Counted from the first letter of the stretch, positions 17,604 to 26,047 are shown. The stretch: 64,000 bases of DNA from Hymenobacter sp. CRA2 (GCF_002007105.1 NZ_MVBC01000012.1:62001-126000); one strand, 5' to 3'. The notes: generated by a model from the sequence alone, not told the origin. Numbers and translations are program-made.

Positions 17604-19043
17604 ATGGAAAACCGCCCCCATTTCAACAAGACCAAAATCGTGGCCACCGTCGGGCCGGCCTCCAATACCTACGAAAAGCTGGGTATGCTCATCCGCGAGG
17701 GCGTGGATGTGTTCCGCCTGAATTTCTCCCACGGTGAGCACGAAGAGCACCTGAAAGTCATCAACCTGGTGCGCCGCCTCAACAAGGACCTGCGCACGCA
17801 CGTGGGCCTGCTGCAGGACCTGCAAGGCCCCAAAATCCGCCTCGGCGAAGTGGAAGGCGGTTCGTTTGAAATCAAAGCCGGCGAGCAAATCCTGCTGGTG
17901 TGCGGCGAGAAGGAAATCAGCCGCCCCGGCCGCATCAGCACCATCTACCTGGGCCTGGCGCGCGACGTGAAGGCCGGCGACATGGTTCTCATCGACGATG
18001 GCAAAATCGAGCTGCGCGTGCTGGCCACCGACCGCGAGAAGGAAGTGCAGTGCGAGGTGATTTACGGCGGGCTGGTGAAGCCGCGCAAGGGCATCAACCT
18101 GCCGGACTCGGACGTATCGGCCCCGTCGATGACCGAAAAAGACATTGAGGATCTGCGGTTCGGCCTGGAAAACGACGTGGACTGGATTGCGCTGTCCTTT
18201 GCCCGCCGCGGCGAAGACATCCGCTTCATCAAGCAGATCATTGCCGAAAGCGGCAAGCACGCCAAGGTGGTGGCCAAGATCGAGACGCCCGAGGGCCTGA
18301 AGAACCTCGACGACATCATCGCCCTGACCGATGCGGTGATGGTGGCCCGCGGCGACCTGGGCGTGGAGGTGAAGATGGAAGAGGTGCCGATGGCGCAGAA
18401 GATGATCATCGAGAAGTGCAACAAGGCCGGCAAGCCGGTGATTGTGGCCACGCAGATGATGGAAAGCATGATTACGGCGCCGCGCCCCACGCGCGCTGAA
18501 ACCAGCGACGTGGCCAACGCCGTGCTCGACGGGGCCGACGCCGTGATGCTCTCCGCCGAAACTGCCGTGGGCGCTTACCCTGCGGAGGTGATTCGCTCGA
18601 TGGTAGGTACCATCATGAGCGTGGAGACGCGCCGCGAGTCGCTGTATCACCACTGGTTCCCCATCACGCCGGAGTCGCCCTCGTTCATGGTCGACAGCGT
18701 GCTGTCGGCGGCCTGCCACATGGCCAAGAACACCGGCGCCAAAGCCATTACCGGCATGACGCACCGCGGTTACACGGCGTTCCAGATTGCCAAGTACCGC
18801 CCCAAGGCCAGCATTTTCATCTTCACCGACAACCGGGACCTGCTCACCACGCTCAGCCTCATCTGGGGCGTGCGCGGCTTCTACTACGATCGGATGGTGA
18901 GCACCGACGGCTCCGTGGCCGACATCAAGTATATCCTCACCACCACCGGCCACCTGGCCAAGGGCGACGTGTTCATCAACACGGCCTCCATGCCCATCGG
19001 TGAGAAGGGTAAGACCAACATGATTAAGCTGAGCGTGGTGTAA
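17604..19043 (+). CDS. pyk: Pyruvate kinase
   Basis: This 480-residue enzyme converts phosphoenolpyruvate and ADP to pyruvate and ATP. Visible are KTKIVATVGPAS with the active-site Arg segment VFRLNFSHG, the family signature around AKIETPEGLKNLDDII, the metal and substrate site MVARGDLGVE, and ATQMMESMI with ETSDVANAVLDGADAVMLS. The length matches bacterial enzymes without an extra C-terminal domain. The ATG at 17604 gives MENRPHFNKTKIVAT; the longer frame upstream is not conserved. A strong terminator follows. Confidence 0.97.
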   Translation: MENRPHFNKTKIVATVGPASNTYEKLGMLIREGVDVFRLNFSHGEHEEHLKVINLVRRLNKDLRTHVGLLQDLQGPKIRLGEVEGGSFEIKAGEQILLVCGEKEISRPGRISTIYLGLARDVKAGDMVLIDDGKIELRVLATDREKEVQCEVIYGGLVKPRKGINLPDSDVSAPSMTEKDIEDLRFGLENDVDWIALSFARRGEDIRFIKQIIAESGKHAKVVAKIETPEGLKNLDDIIALTDAVMVARGDLGVEVKMEEVPMAQKMIIEKCNKAGKPVIVATQMMESMITAPRPTRAETSDVANAVLDGADAVMLSAETAVGAYPAEVIRSMVGTIMSVETRRESLYHHWFPITPESPSFMVDSVLSAACHMAKNTGAKAITGMTHRGYTAFQIAKYRPKASIFIFTDNRDLLTTLSLIWGVRGFYYDRMVSTDGSVADIKYILTTTGHLAKGDVFINTASMPIGEKGKTNMIKLSVV

Positions 19044-19059
19044 TCCACTACCTCAGGCT

Positions 19060-19099
19060 AAAAAAGGCCGCTCCTGATTCGACAGGAGCGGCCTTTTTT
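19060..19099 (+). terminator. Intrinsic terminator after pyk
   Basis: The stem AAAAAGGCCGCTCCTG/CAGGAGCGGCCTTTTTT with a 6-base loop lies 16 bases after the stop codon. Confidence 0.9.
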
Positions 19100-19108
19100 C
19101 GTTCGGGC

Positions 19109-19224
19109 GTCATGTCGAGCTTGTTGAAGCATCTCGCGTGCTGACATTAGAGAGCAATCAGTATGACAGAAGGATTACTATCCACCATCAGCACGCGAGA
19201 TGCCTTGGCTGCCCTCGACATGAC
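19109..19224. repeat. Hairpin repeat, GTCATGTCGAGC subtype
   Basis: Arms at 19109-19144 and 19188-19224 pair at both ends (GTCATGTCGAG and GCATCTCGCGTGCTGA), but the middle of the right arm differs from the left. The right end runs on into GTTCT, as in the other subtypes. Confidence 0.8.
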
Positions 19225-19273
19225 GTTCTGTTACGTGTTCGACACGCCAGCAAAGCGGCAGGCCTACAACGCG

Positions 19274-19306
19274 CGAAGGCCCCGCGCAACCTGCGCGGGG
19301 CCTTCG
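19274..19306 (-). terminator. Hairpin after rpsT
   Basis: The perfect stem CGAAGGCCCCGCGC/GCGCGGGGCCTTCG with a 5-base loop lies 28 bases past the rpsT stop. There is no T-tract, so it may act in termination or in RNA protection. Confidence 0.6.
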
Positions 19307-19333
19307 TCAAGAACTCGACGGACTCCTGACTGC

Positions 19334-19591
19334 TTAGGCAGCCAGCGAGTTTACGTGCTTGGCCAGGCTGGACTTGTTGTTGGCAGCCTTGTTCTTGTGG
19401 ATGATGTTCTTCTTAGCCAGACGGTCCAGCATCGACGATACTTTCTTCAGCAGCTCTTGAGCTTCCGTAGCGTCGGTGGTAGCGCGCAGCTTCTTAACGG
19501 CCGTGCGGGTCGATTTGGCCTGGTAACGGTTCAACACGCGCTTGGCTTCGTTCGAGCGGATGCGCTTCAGAGCCGACTTATGATTTGCCAT
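19334..19591 (-). CDS. rpsT: 30S ribosomal protein S20
   Basis: This 85-residue basic protein binds 16S rRNA in the body of the small subunit. The N-terminus MANHKSALKRIRSNEAK and the C-terminal KNKAANNKSSLAKHVNSL are diagnostic. It is a single-gene transcript with its own consensus promoter (TTG, 20 bases, TACCTTTG) 57 bases upstream, as expected for this usually solitary ribosomal gene. Confidence 0.97.
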   Translation of the reverse strand: MANHKSALKRIRSNEAKRVLNRYQAKSTRTAVKKLRATTDATEAQELLKKVSSMLDRLAKKNIIHKNKAANNKSSLAKHVNSLAA

Positions 19592-19647
19592 GATGCGAAA
19601 AGCGGAAAAAACAGAGGTTCTGTCGAGGTTCTAGTCAATTGGGTTGG

Positions 19648-19678
19648 CAAAGGTAATAATTCTCAGCGACGTTGCCAA
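19648..19678 (-). promoter_or_regulatory. Bacteroidota-type promoter of rpsT
   Basis: TTG (19678-19676), a 20-base spacer and TACCTTTG (19655-19648) on the minus strand. The rpsT ATG is at 19591. Confidence 0.75.
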
Positions 19679-19740
19679 GCCCATTTAAGAAAAGCCTACT
19701 TCTGCTGCCGCAGGAACGACCTAACCGGCGCCCTCAGGAG

Positions 19741-20451
19741 TTAATCAACTTTGTCCTCAATCTTATTGGCCATGGTTTCGTGCGCACGGAGCATGGGCAG
19801 CGTTTTGGTGGCAAACGTCTGTACAGTGGGCGTCTGAGCACCTTTGCTCTTTACTTCAAACATGGCTACGTCCATCTTGTGGGCCGTTTCCATAGCGTCC
19901 ATGTAAGCTTCGTCGAATTGCTTACCGGATTTGTTCATCACTTTGTCCATCATGGCCTGGTGCACCGGCATCAGCGTGGTGGGCATCACCACACCCATGG
20001 GCGTGGCCACGTTCTTCCAGTCCTGCGTGGCTTTGCCGTGGTGGTCCACCATCATCTGCCCAAACTTCTTTACATCGGCGTTGGTGGATTTCTGGGTGGC
20101 CATCTGCCCCATCTGGATTTCCAGCATGTTGCTGCTGGCCGCGGTGAGCATGAAAGTGGGGTCATCCATGGTAGCGAAGGTGCCCATGAAAGCGGTCATG
20201 TCGGATGCGCCGCTGGCGCCCGTGGCACTGGCCGCAGAGGTGACGCTTTGGTTGTCGCCGGCTGCGGATACATTGGTACCCTGCCCGCCGGGGTTGCTGC
20301 TGGTGCCCGAAGTCATGTCAGTGCCCGCGGACGAAGCATCGGTCATGGAGCTGCCACCGGTGCTGGCGCCGGTAGTGGAAGTGGAAGAGCTGCTACAGGC
20401 GCAGGTAAACATCAGGGCGGCAGCAGCTAAGTAGTACGTGGGGGTTTTCAT
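19741..20451 (-). CDS. DUF4142 family lipoprotein
   Basis: This 236-residue lipoprotein (lipobox FTCAC, near residue 17) has a long Ser/Thr/Gly-rich linker to about residue 85. The helical DUF4142 domain follows: FMGTFATMDDPTFMLTAASSN, LEIQMGQMATQKSTNADVKKFGQMMVDHH, and KTLPMLRAHETMANKI. The family has a ferritin-like four-helix look with conserved His residues (HHGKA, HQAM, HKMD, AHE), but no function is established. The ATG at 20451 is chosen because the signal peptide starts there. Confidence 0.85.
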   Translation of the reverse strand: MKTPTYYLAAAALMFTCACSSSSTSTTGASTGGSSMTDASSAGTDMTSGTSSNPGGQGTNVSAAGDNQSVTSAASATGASGASDMTAFMGTFATMDDPTFMLTAASSNMLEIQMGQMATQKSTNADVKKFGQMMVDHHGKATQDWKNVATPMGVVMPTTLMPVHQAMMDKVMNKSGKQFDEAYMDAMETAHKMDVAMFEVKSKGAQTPTVQTFATKTLPMLRAHETMANKIEDKVD

Positions 20452-20516
20452 CCTTTTTGCAAGGTTTTGTGGAACATCAACCCGGATTGTACGCCCATAC
20501 CAGCTCAATAGTTTAC

Positions 20517-20530
20517 AACAAATATTTGTT
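20517..20530. promoter_or_regulatory. AT-rich perfect 14-base palindrome upstream of the DUF4142 gene
   Basis: AACAAATATTTGTT is a perfect palindrome 66 bases before the DUF4142 start, in a locally AT-rich stretch between divergent genes. It could be an operator; no regulator is identified. Confidence 0.35.
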
Positions 20531-20725
20531 TTGTTATAATAGACGAGCTTACTCGTATGATGTCATCCTATCTGCATCGGGCATACGCGGACTCCGGCAA
20601 CTTCCCGGCTGCTGCTGGGGTTGATGGTAATGAATCTTCTGGTAGCTGTCATAATAGTATGCATGCCGAAAGATTTGCTTATATTCCTTGGTCCTACCGA
20701 GGTTCATCGCCTAGCCGCCCACGCC

Positions 20726-21709
20726 ATGCCGCTCATTGCCGACTCCCGCTATCGGCCGCCCTTTTACCTGTTCAACGGCCACCTGCAAACCATCGTGCCC
20801 AGCCTGCTGCGCGAGGTGCCCGATGTGCAGTACCAGCGCCAACGCGTGGAAACGCCCGACGGGGATTTTCTGGATCTAGACTGGACGCGCACCGAGCACG
20901 TGACCGATACGCTCGGCATCATCTCGCACGGACTGGAGGGCGACGCCGGCCGTCCCTACGTGCGCGGCATGGCCCGGGCCCTGAACCAAGCCGGCATCGA
21001 CGCGCTGGCCTGGAACTACCGCAGCTGTAGCGGCGAGCCGAACCGCCTGCTACGCGCCTACCACCTCGGCGACACCGATGACCTGCACTTTGTGGTGCAG
21101 CAGGCCGTGGCTACCGGCCGCTACCGCCGCGTGTTCATGACGGGCTTTTCGGCGGGCGGCAACATGACCTTGAAGTACCTCGGCGAAGACGTGCCCCGCG
21201 TGCCGCCGCAGGTGGAGCGCGCCGCCGTGTTTTCGGTGCCCACGGATCTGAAGGCGGGCTCAATGCACATCTCACGGCTAGAAAACCGCATCTACCTGAA
21301 CCGCTTCCTGAAGACGCTGCGGGCGAAAATCCGGCAGAAGGCAGAGCTGCTACCCGGCCAACTGGACCTGGCGGGCCTGGAAGAACTCAGCGACTTTCCG
21401 CAGTTCGACGACCGGTACACTGCGCCGCTGCACGGCTTCAAATCGGCCGACGAGTACTACGAGCGCAGCAGCTCCGGCCGCTATCTGGACGGCATCCGCA
21501 TCCCGACGCTCATCGTCAACGCACAAAACGACCCATTTTTGCCCCCGACGTGCTTTCCGCGTGCGGCGGCTGAGCGCAGCCCTTACGTGTTTCTGGAAAC
21601 GCCCGAGGCGGGCGGCCATGTGGGCTTTGCCGAAGGCCTGCCCTCCGATGGGCAGTACTACTCTGAGCGGCGGGCCGTGGAATTTCTGATGGCGCAGGTA
21701 CCGGCTTAA
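20726..21709 (+). CDS. YheT-family alpha/beta hydrolase
   Basis: This 327-residue cytoplasmic protein belongs to the YheT/ABHD1-3 branch of alpha/beta hydrolases. It has the branch marker FNGHLQTIVP (residues 16-25), oxyanion-side SHGLEG, the nucleophile Ser142 in TGFSAGGN, a catalytic Asp in VNAQNDPFLP and the His in EAGGHVGF. The start is the ATG at 20726, where conservation begins. Substrates of bacterial members are not settled (an esterase or lipase is assumed). It converges on rsmG with a shared terminator. Confidence 0.9.
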   Translation: MPLIADSRYRPPFYLFNGHLQTIVPSLLREVPDVQYQRQRVETPDGDFLDLDWTRTEHVTDTLGIISHGLEGDAGRPYVRGMARALNQAGIDALAWNYRSCSGEPNRLLRAYHLGDTDDLHFVVQQAVATGRYRRVFMTGFSAGGNMTLKYLGEDVPRVPPQVERAAVFSVPTDLKAGSMHISRLENRIYLNRFLKTLRAKIRQKAELLPGQLDLAGLEELSDFPQFDDRYTAPLHGFKSADEYYERSSSGRYLDGIRIPTLIVNAQNDPFLPPTCFPRAAAERSPYVFLETPEAGGHVGFAEGLPSDGQYYSERRAVEFLMAQVPA

Positions 21710-21720
21710 ACAGCTTATTG

Positions 21721-21774
21721 CCACGAAGCACAACGGCCCCGCACTTCACTGTGCGGGGCCGTTGTGCTTCGTGG
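21721..21774. terminator. Long bidirectional hairpin between the hydrolase gene and rsmG
   Basis: A perfect 24-base stem (CCACGAAGCACAACGG... paired with ...CCGTTGTGCTTCGTGG) with a 6-base loop TTCACT separates convergent genes. It lacks strong T-runs but has exceptional stem length. Confidence 0.8.
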
Positions 21775-21780
21775 CCAAGG

Positions 21781-22440
21781 CTACACGTTGTTGGTGCGTT
21801 TGCCGCGGGCCAGCGCTTTGTTGGCCGGCACGAAAACCACCTTTTTCGTCTCGAAGAACTCCTCGCTGAAAAAGTCGCTGAGGTTGGTAACGGTGGCTAC
21901 CAGCCCCGATTCTTCGAGTTCCTCGGTCAGGTCGCCGCCCTTCAGGTAATACAGGCCGTGGGTTTCGCTGGCCGCGGCGGTGTTGGTGTAGCGCTGAGCA
22001 ATCCAGGGGTGAAAGTTGGCCAGGCGCGTCACGGCGCGGCTCACCACGAAGTCGAACTTAGGGCGCACCTGCTCGGCGCGGATCTGCTCGGCCGATACGT
22101 TGTGCAGCTTCAAAGCGTGGGCCATGTCCTGCACCGCCTTGATCTTTTTGCCAATGCTGTCGATGAGGTGAAACTCCACTTCCGGAAACAGGATGGCCAG
22201 GGGCAAGCCAGGCAGGCCGCCGCCGGTACCTACGTCGAGCACGGTGCTGCCGGCGGGGAACTGCACCACTTTGGCAATGCTGGCGGAGTGCAGAAAGTGG
22301 CGTTCGGCGAGGTTGTCGACGTCGGTGCGGGCAATGAGGTTGACGCGTTCGTTCCACTGGCGGAACTCGTGGTCGAGCTGCTGAAACTGCTCGCGCTGGC
22401 GGGGCGTGAGGTCGGGGAAGTAGCGGAAGAGGATTTCCAT
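21781..22440 (-). CDS. rsmG: 16S rRNA (guanine(527)-N7)-methyltransferase
   Basis: This 219-residue SAM-dependent enzyme methylates G527 of 16S rRNA. It shows WNERVNLIARTD, HFLHSASIAK, the SAM loop LDVGTGGGLPGLPLAI and LIDSIGKKIKAVQD, and FDFVVSRAVTRL. The ATG at 22440 gives MEILFRYFPDLT, the family start. The TACCTTTG promoter ends only eight bases before this ATG, so the mRNA is expected to have a leader of only a few bases. It is not beside dnaA or mnmG, so this is not an origin region. Confidence 0.95.
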   Translation of the reverse strand: MEILFRYFPDLTPRQREQFQQLDHEFRQWNERVNLIARTDVDNLAERHFLHSASIAKVVQFPAGSTVLDVGTGGGLPGLPLAILFPEVEFHLIDSIGKKIKAVQDMAHALKLHNVSAEQIRAEQVRPKFDFVVSRAVTRLANFHPWIAQRYTNTAAASETHGLYYLKGGDLTEELEESGLVATVTNLSDFFSEEFFETKKVVFVPANKALARGKRTNNV

Positions 22441-22448
22441 CGTGCAGG

Positions 22449-22456
22449 CAAAGGTA
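22449..22456 (-). promoter_or_regulatory. -7 element for rsmG giving a near-leaderless mRNA
   Basis: TACCTTTG on the minus strand ends eight bases before the ATG at 22440. With the usual start distance the transcript would begin about four bases before the start codon. Confidence 0.6.
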
Positions 22457-22524
22457 CGCGATGCTGCGAACGACGGTAGCACCAGCCGCACTGGTCATGC
22501 TTGCAATCAACGGTCGCACCGGCA

Positions 22525-22709
22525 GTCATTGCGAGCGAAGCGCGGCAATCGTTCCCCCAGTACCCCCGCCGGCGCAATCCTTACTACTCGAAAATAGCCC
22601 CGCTCGAAACTTTGCATCTGGAGTTACGAGCAGGTCCGTCTTTTTAGTTGCTACCAGTTGGGCCGTTGTGCCGCGAGAGGAAGGATTGCTTCGCTCTGCT
22701 CGCAATGAC
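22525..22709. repeat. Paired inverted repeat, GTCATTGCGAGC subtype
   Basis: The left arm (22525-22555) begins GTCATTGCGAGCGAAGCG and the right arm (22679-22709) ends CTCGCAATGAC. The arms are imperfect in the centre. The sequence inward of the right arm (GGCCGTTGTGCCGCGAGAGG) matches, inverted, the sequence inward of the left arm at 40397, so the true repeat unit is about 50 bases. Confidence 0.8.
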
Positions 22710-22737
22710 AGCAGGGTGAACCGCTGCTGTCATAAAC

Positions 22738-22770
22738 AACGCCGCCCCGCTGAAGCAGCGGGGCGGCGTT
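22738..22770 (-). terminator. Hairpin terminator after the ECF sigma gene
   Basis: The perfect stem AACGCCGCCCCGCT/AGCGGGGCGGCGTT with a 5-base loop lies 17 bases past the stop. Confidence 0.75.
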
Positions 22771-22787
22771 GGCAGAAAGCATCGGGC

Positions 22788-23411
22788 TTAGATGATTTCC
22801 TTTTTGTTCTTCACCATGTCGTAGAGCAGCTCACGGGCGCGGTGCAGTTGGGCTTTCACGGTGCCAAGCGGGGCTTTCAGCTCCTGGGCAATTTCCTCGT
22901 AGCTCAGCTCATCGAAGTAGCGCAGGGTGACGAGGCGCTGGTACTTATCGGGCAGCCGCGACACCACGTGCTGCATGATTTCGATTTTCTGGTTTTTGAT
23001 GGCCGACTCCGCCGGGTTCAGGTTGTTGTCGCGGAAATCAATGGTGATTTCGTCGCCGTTGTCAATCTTGATGGCCGAGTCGATGGACATCGTCTTGATT
23101 TTATTCTTGCGAATAAAGTCAATGCAGTTGTTGGTGGCGATGCGGAACAGCCAGGTGCTGAAGGCGTACTCGGGGTTGAACTTGTGCAGGTTGCGGAAGG
23201 CCTTGGCGAAAGCCTCGATGGTGAGGTCTTCGGCGTCGTCGGGGTTGCGCACCATCTTCAACACCACGTGGTACACGGGTTTCTTGTAGATCTGCATCAG
23301 TTCGGCGTACGCTTTTTCGTCGCCCTTTTCCACGGCCGAACGAATAAGCTTGAAGTCGTGCTTGGCCTTGGCCGAGAACTGCTTCTGGAGGTCCTGATTA
23401 TTTACTTCCAT
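22788..23411 (-). CDS. ECF-type RNA polymerase sigma factor
   Basis: This 207-residue sigma factor has region 2 (VRNPDDAEDLTIEAFAKAF, FSTWLFRIATNNCIDFIRK) and region 4 (LPDKYQRLVTLRYFDELSYEEIA, APLGTVKAQLHRARELL). It is less GC-biased in amino-acid use (many Lys, Ile, Asn) than the other sigma factor in this window, which suggests a conserved core regulator. It is the second gene of an operon: its ATG overlaps the glycosyltransferase stop by ten bases. No anti-sigma gene is adjacent. Confidence 0.93.
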   Translation of the reverse strand: MEVNNQDLQKQFSAKAKHDFKLIRSAVEKGDEKAYAELMQIYKKPVYHVVLKMVRNPDDAEDLTIEAFAKAFRNLHKFNPEYAFSTWLFRIATNNCIDFIRKNKIKTMSIDSAIKIDNGDEITIDFRDNNLNPAESAIKNQKIEIMQHVVSRLPDKYQRLVTLRYFDELSYEEIAQELKAPLGTVKAQLHRARELLYDMVKNKKEII

Positions 23412-24541
23412 CGGGAGGGGTTACGGTAGAGCACTAACGAGGCTGTCAGGAGAGAGTAGGCAAAAAAATACCCCGCGTCCAATACCGGTATCAACCACAA
23501 AGGTTGCCGGTCGTGGAGGCGGCGGCTGGCCTGCGCGTACGTAGCAACGATAAGAGAGGTTCGGACGCCCCATACCGCCGCCAACGCTACCCATTCAGGC
23601 TCAGGCACTACGAATGCCGCCAGAGTTCCGAGATAAAATAAGCCGTTGGCTAAGATAAAGGTTCCAAGCCGAACTCGGTCGGCCGCGCGGTAACGGTTGC
23701 CCGCCGACAGGTGCCGCCGCTTCTGCCGCCACCACGCGCCCCAGGTTTCGGGTGCGTGGCTAACGGTTTGGGCTTCGGCCACCGTAACGACGCTGGCACG
23801 CCTGCCGAGTTGCACCGCATCCTGCACCAGCAGGTCGTCGTCGCCGCTGAGGCGGCGGATGTGCGAGGCAAAGCCCTTGGTGGCCTGAAAGGTCTGCTTG
23901 GTGTAGGCCAGGTTGCGGCCCACGCCCATGTAGGGCTGGCCGCGCTCGGCGAAGCTGAGGTACTGCAGGCCGGTGAGCAGCGTCTCGAAGCGCACGAGCC
24001 GGTTCAGAAAGCCGGGTGTTTCGGCGTAGGGGCTGTAGCCGAGTATTAAGTCGGCTCCCGTATCGAAGCCGCGGGCCATGTGGCGCAACCACTGATCCGA
24101 GGTGGGCTGGCAGTCGGCGTCGGTGAAGAGCAGGTACGGGTAGCGGGCTACCTTGATGCCGAGCGTGAGGGCGTATTTCTTGGGCGCAATGTTCTCGGGC
24201 GTGCTGCCGATGGTGACCAGGCGCACGTTGGGGTAGTACTGGGTGAGCTGCTGGGCAAACAGGCCGGTGTCGTCGCCGGAACGGTCGTCGATGAGCACGA
24301 CTTCGAACGCGGCGTAGTCCTGCTGCAGCAGCTCGGGCATGAGGTAGCGCAGCTGCTCCAGGGCGTTGCGGGCGGCCACCACGATGGACACGGGCCGGGC
24401 TTTTTCCTGCTCGGGGTTGGGCTCCACGGCCTCGGGCACCCGGCGCAGGGCAAAGGGCCAGAAGTAATACGCGGCGTACACCAATTGCAGCAGCAGGCTG
24501 AGTACGAGCAGCCAGGAAACGGGCGAAAGGTGGACGGGCAA
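23402..24541 (-). CDS. Membrane-anchored family 2 glycosyltransferase
   Basis: This protein of about 379 residues has one N-terminal membrane helix (SWLLVLSLLLQLVYAAYYFWPF), a GT-A catalytic domain (PVSIVVAARNALEQLRYL, VLIDDRSGDDT, the metal-binding FTDADCQ, and RRLSGDDDLLVQDA) and two or more membrane helices at the C-terminus. I prefer the TTG at 24541, because a TACCTTTG promoter lies at 24575-24568 and the upstream ATG at 24691 falls beyond it in repeat DNA. The product probably extends a surface glycan or glycolipid at the inner membrane; donor and acceptor are unknown. Confidence 0.88.
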   Translation of the reverse strand: MPVHLSPVSWLLVLSLLLQLVYAAYYFWPFALRRVPEAVEPNPEQEKARPVSIVVAARNALEQLRYLMPELLQQDYAAFEVVLIDDRSGDDTGLFAQQLTQYYPNVRLVTIGSTPENIAPKKYALTLGIKVARYPYLLFTDADCQPTSDQWLRHMARGFDTGADLILGYSPYAETPGFLNRLVRFETLLTGLQYLSFAERGQPYMGVGRNLAYTKQTFQATKGFASHIRRLSGDDDLLVQDAVQLGRRASVVTVAEAQTVSHAPETWGAWWRQKRRHLSAGNRYRAADRVRLGTFILANGLFYLGTLAAFVVPEPEWVALAAVWGVRTSLIVATYAQASRRLHDRQPLWLIPVLDAGYFFAYSLLTASLVLYRNPSRWK

Positions 24542-24567
24542 GGCGCGGAGGGGGTGATTCGGCCCGC

Positions 24568-24575
24568 AAAGGTAG
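24568..24575 (-). promoter_or_regulatory. -7 element (TACCTTTG) for the glycosyltransferase-sigma operon
   Basis: TACCTTTG on the minus strand, 26 bases before the TTG at 24541. It supports that start codon. Confidence 0.6.
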
Positions 24576-24635
24576 AGGGCAGACGGGAGGGTAGCACTGG
24601 TGCGGGAAGAAATATGACCCCAACGGCCCACCGCC

Positions 24636-24667
24636 GTCATTGCTCCGTCGGGCCTCCTCGCAATGAC
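24636..24667. repeat. Short copy of the GTCATTGC hairpin repeat
   Basis: GTCATTGC (24636-24643) pairs with GCAATGAC (24660-24667). The flank after the right end (AGCGGGGTGAAC) nearly matches the flank after 22709 (AGCAGGGTGAAC), so this is a shrunken relative of that element. Confidence 0.65.
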
Positions 24668-24720
24668 AGCGGGGTGAACTGTAGCTTGCATTCATCAGCC
24701 GCCAAAGACTTTTGCGGGGT

Positions 24721-24728
24721 TATCTTTG
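24721..24728 (+). promoter_or_regulatory. -7 element (TATCTTTG) for tgt
   Basis: TATCTTTG lies 66 bases before the tgt ATG at 24795. No clear -33 TTG is seen. Confidence 0.5.
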
Positions 24729-24794
24729 CGGCTTGTTTGGCGGCCGGCGGCATACGCTTCATTCCGTGCTACTTCGGCCCCGCTTCTTTTCCCG

Positions 24795-25925
24795 ATGACC
24801 TTCGACCTCGTCGCCAACGACCCGCAGAGCAAGGCCCGCGCCGGTGTGCTCACCACCGACCACGGCACCATTCAGACGCCCATTTTCATGCCCGTGGGCA
24901 CCGCCGGCTCGGTAAAAGCCGTGCACCAGCGCGAACTAAAGGAGGACGTGCAGGCCCAGATCATCCTCGGCAACACCTACCACCTGTACCTGCGCCCCGG
25001 CCTCGACACGCTGCGCAAAGCCGGCGGCCTGCACAAGTTCAACGGCTGGGACCGGCCCATCCTGACGGACTCGGGCGGCTACCAGGTGTACTCCCTGTCG
25101 AACACGCGCAAGATCAAGGAGGAGGGGGTGAAGTTCCGCTCCCACATCGACGGCTCGCAGCACCTGTTTACGCCCGAGGGCGTGATGGACATTCAGCGCG
25201 TCATTGGGGCCGACATCATCATGGCCTTCGACGAGTGCACGCCCTGGCCCTGCGAGTACGACTACGCCCGCAAGTCCCTGGACATGACGCACCGCTGGCT
25301 GAAGCGCTGCATCCAGCGCATCGACGAGACGGAGCCGCTCTACGGCTACGAGCAGCAGCTATTCCCCATCGTGCAGGGCTCCACCTTTAAGGACCTGCGG
25401 GTAAAATCGGCGGAGTTCATTGCCGAGCAGGGCCGCGCCGGCAACGCCATCGGCGGGCTGAGCGTGGGCGAGCCGGCCGAGCTGATGTACGAAATGACGG
25501 AAATCTGCTGCGACATCCTGCCCAAGGACAAGCCGCGCTACCTGATGGGCGTGGGCACGCCGGCCAACATCCTGGAGAACATTGCCTTGGGCGTGGACAT
25601 GTTCGACTGCGTGCTGCCCACCCGCAACGCCCGTAACGGCATGCTCTTCACTACGCAGGGCATCATCAACATCAAGAACAAGAAGTGGGAGCAGGACTTC
25701 TCCCCCATCGACGAAGAACTCGGCGGCTACGCCAGCACGTTCTACTCCAAGTCGTACGTGCGCCACCTGTTCCACGCCAGCGAGTACCTGGCGGGCATGG
25801 TGGCTTCGGTGCACAACCTGACCTTCTACCTGTGGCTGGTGCGCAACGCCCGGGAACAAATCCTGGCCGGCACCTTCCGGGAGTGGAAGGAGCGTATGGT
25901 CAAGCAGCTGATGGTACGGCTGTAG
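24795..25925 (+). CDS. tgt: tRNA-guanine transglycosylase (zinc ligands not evident)
   Basis: This 376-residue enzyme exchanges guanine 34 for the queuosine precursor in GUN-anticodon tRNAs. Present are the general-base Asp92 in LTDSGGYQVYS, the IVQGSTFKDLR and GGLSVGEP segments, and the nucleophile Asp271 in MFDCVLPTRNARNG. The Cys-x-Cys-x2-Cys zinc site of E. coli Tgt (CDCYTC before the AYLHHL-like helix) is replaced by GGYASTFYSKSYVRHL at residues 310-325, with no Cys. From memory, related Bacteroidota Tgts also lack it. The ATG at 24795 is the family start. Confidence 0.95.
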   Translation: MTFDLVANDPQSKARAGVLTTDHGTIQTPIFMPVGTAGSVKAVHQRELKEDVQAQIILGNTYHLYLRPGLDTLRKAGGLHKFNGWDRPILTDSGGYQVYSLSNTRKIKEEGVKFRSHIDGSQHLFTPEGVMDIQRVIGADIIMAFDECTPWPCEYDYARKSLDMTHRWLKRCIQRIDETEPLYGYEQQLFPIVQGSTFKDLRVKSAEFIAEQGRAGNAIGGLSVGEPAELMYEMTEICCDILPKDKPRYLMGVGTPANILENIALGVDMFDCVLPTRNARNGMLFTTQGIINIKNKKWEQDFSPIDEELGGYASTFYSKSYVRHLFHASEYLAGMVASVHNLTFYLWLVRNAREQILAGTFREWKERMVKQLMVRL

Positions 25926-25939
25926 CATTATGGCCCGGC

Positions 25940-26035
25940 GTAGAGACGCATATTTGCGTCTCGTCGTTGAACGGCTTGCATTCCTACAGCATTAACAACG
26001 TCAGCAACGATTGAGACGCAGGTAGGCGTCTCTAC
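25940..26035. repeat. Nested inverted repeat built from GTAGAGACGC ends
   Basis: The ends GTAGAGACGC (25940) and GCGTCTCTAC (26035) pair. Each arm is itself a small palindrome: GAGACGC...GCGTCTC at 25942-25962 and GAGACGC...GCGTCTC at 26013-26033. It fills most of the tgt-permease gap. The outer sequence recalls GTAGAGACGCG-type MITE ends that I remember from cyanobacteria. Confidence 0.8.
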
Positions 26036-26047
26036 TCCCATCCAACA

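Noticed and set aside
25940-26035. An insertion sequence between tgt and the permease gene
   Set aside because: Only about 96 bases of nested inverted repeat are present, with no transposase frame. It was kept as a repeat only.
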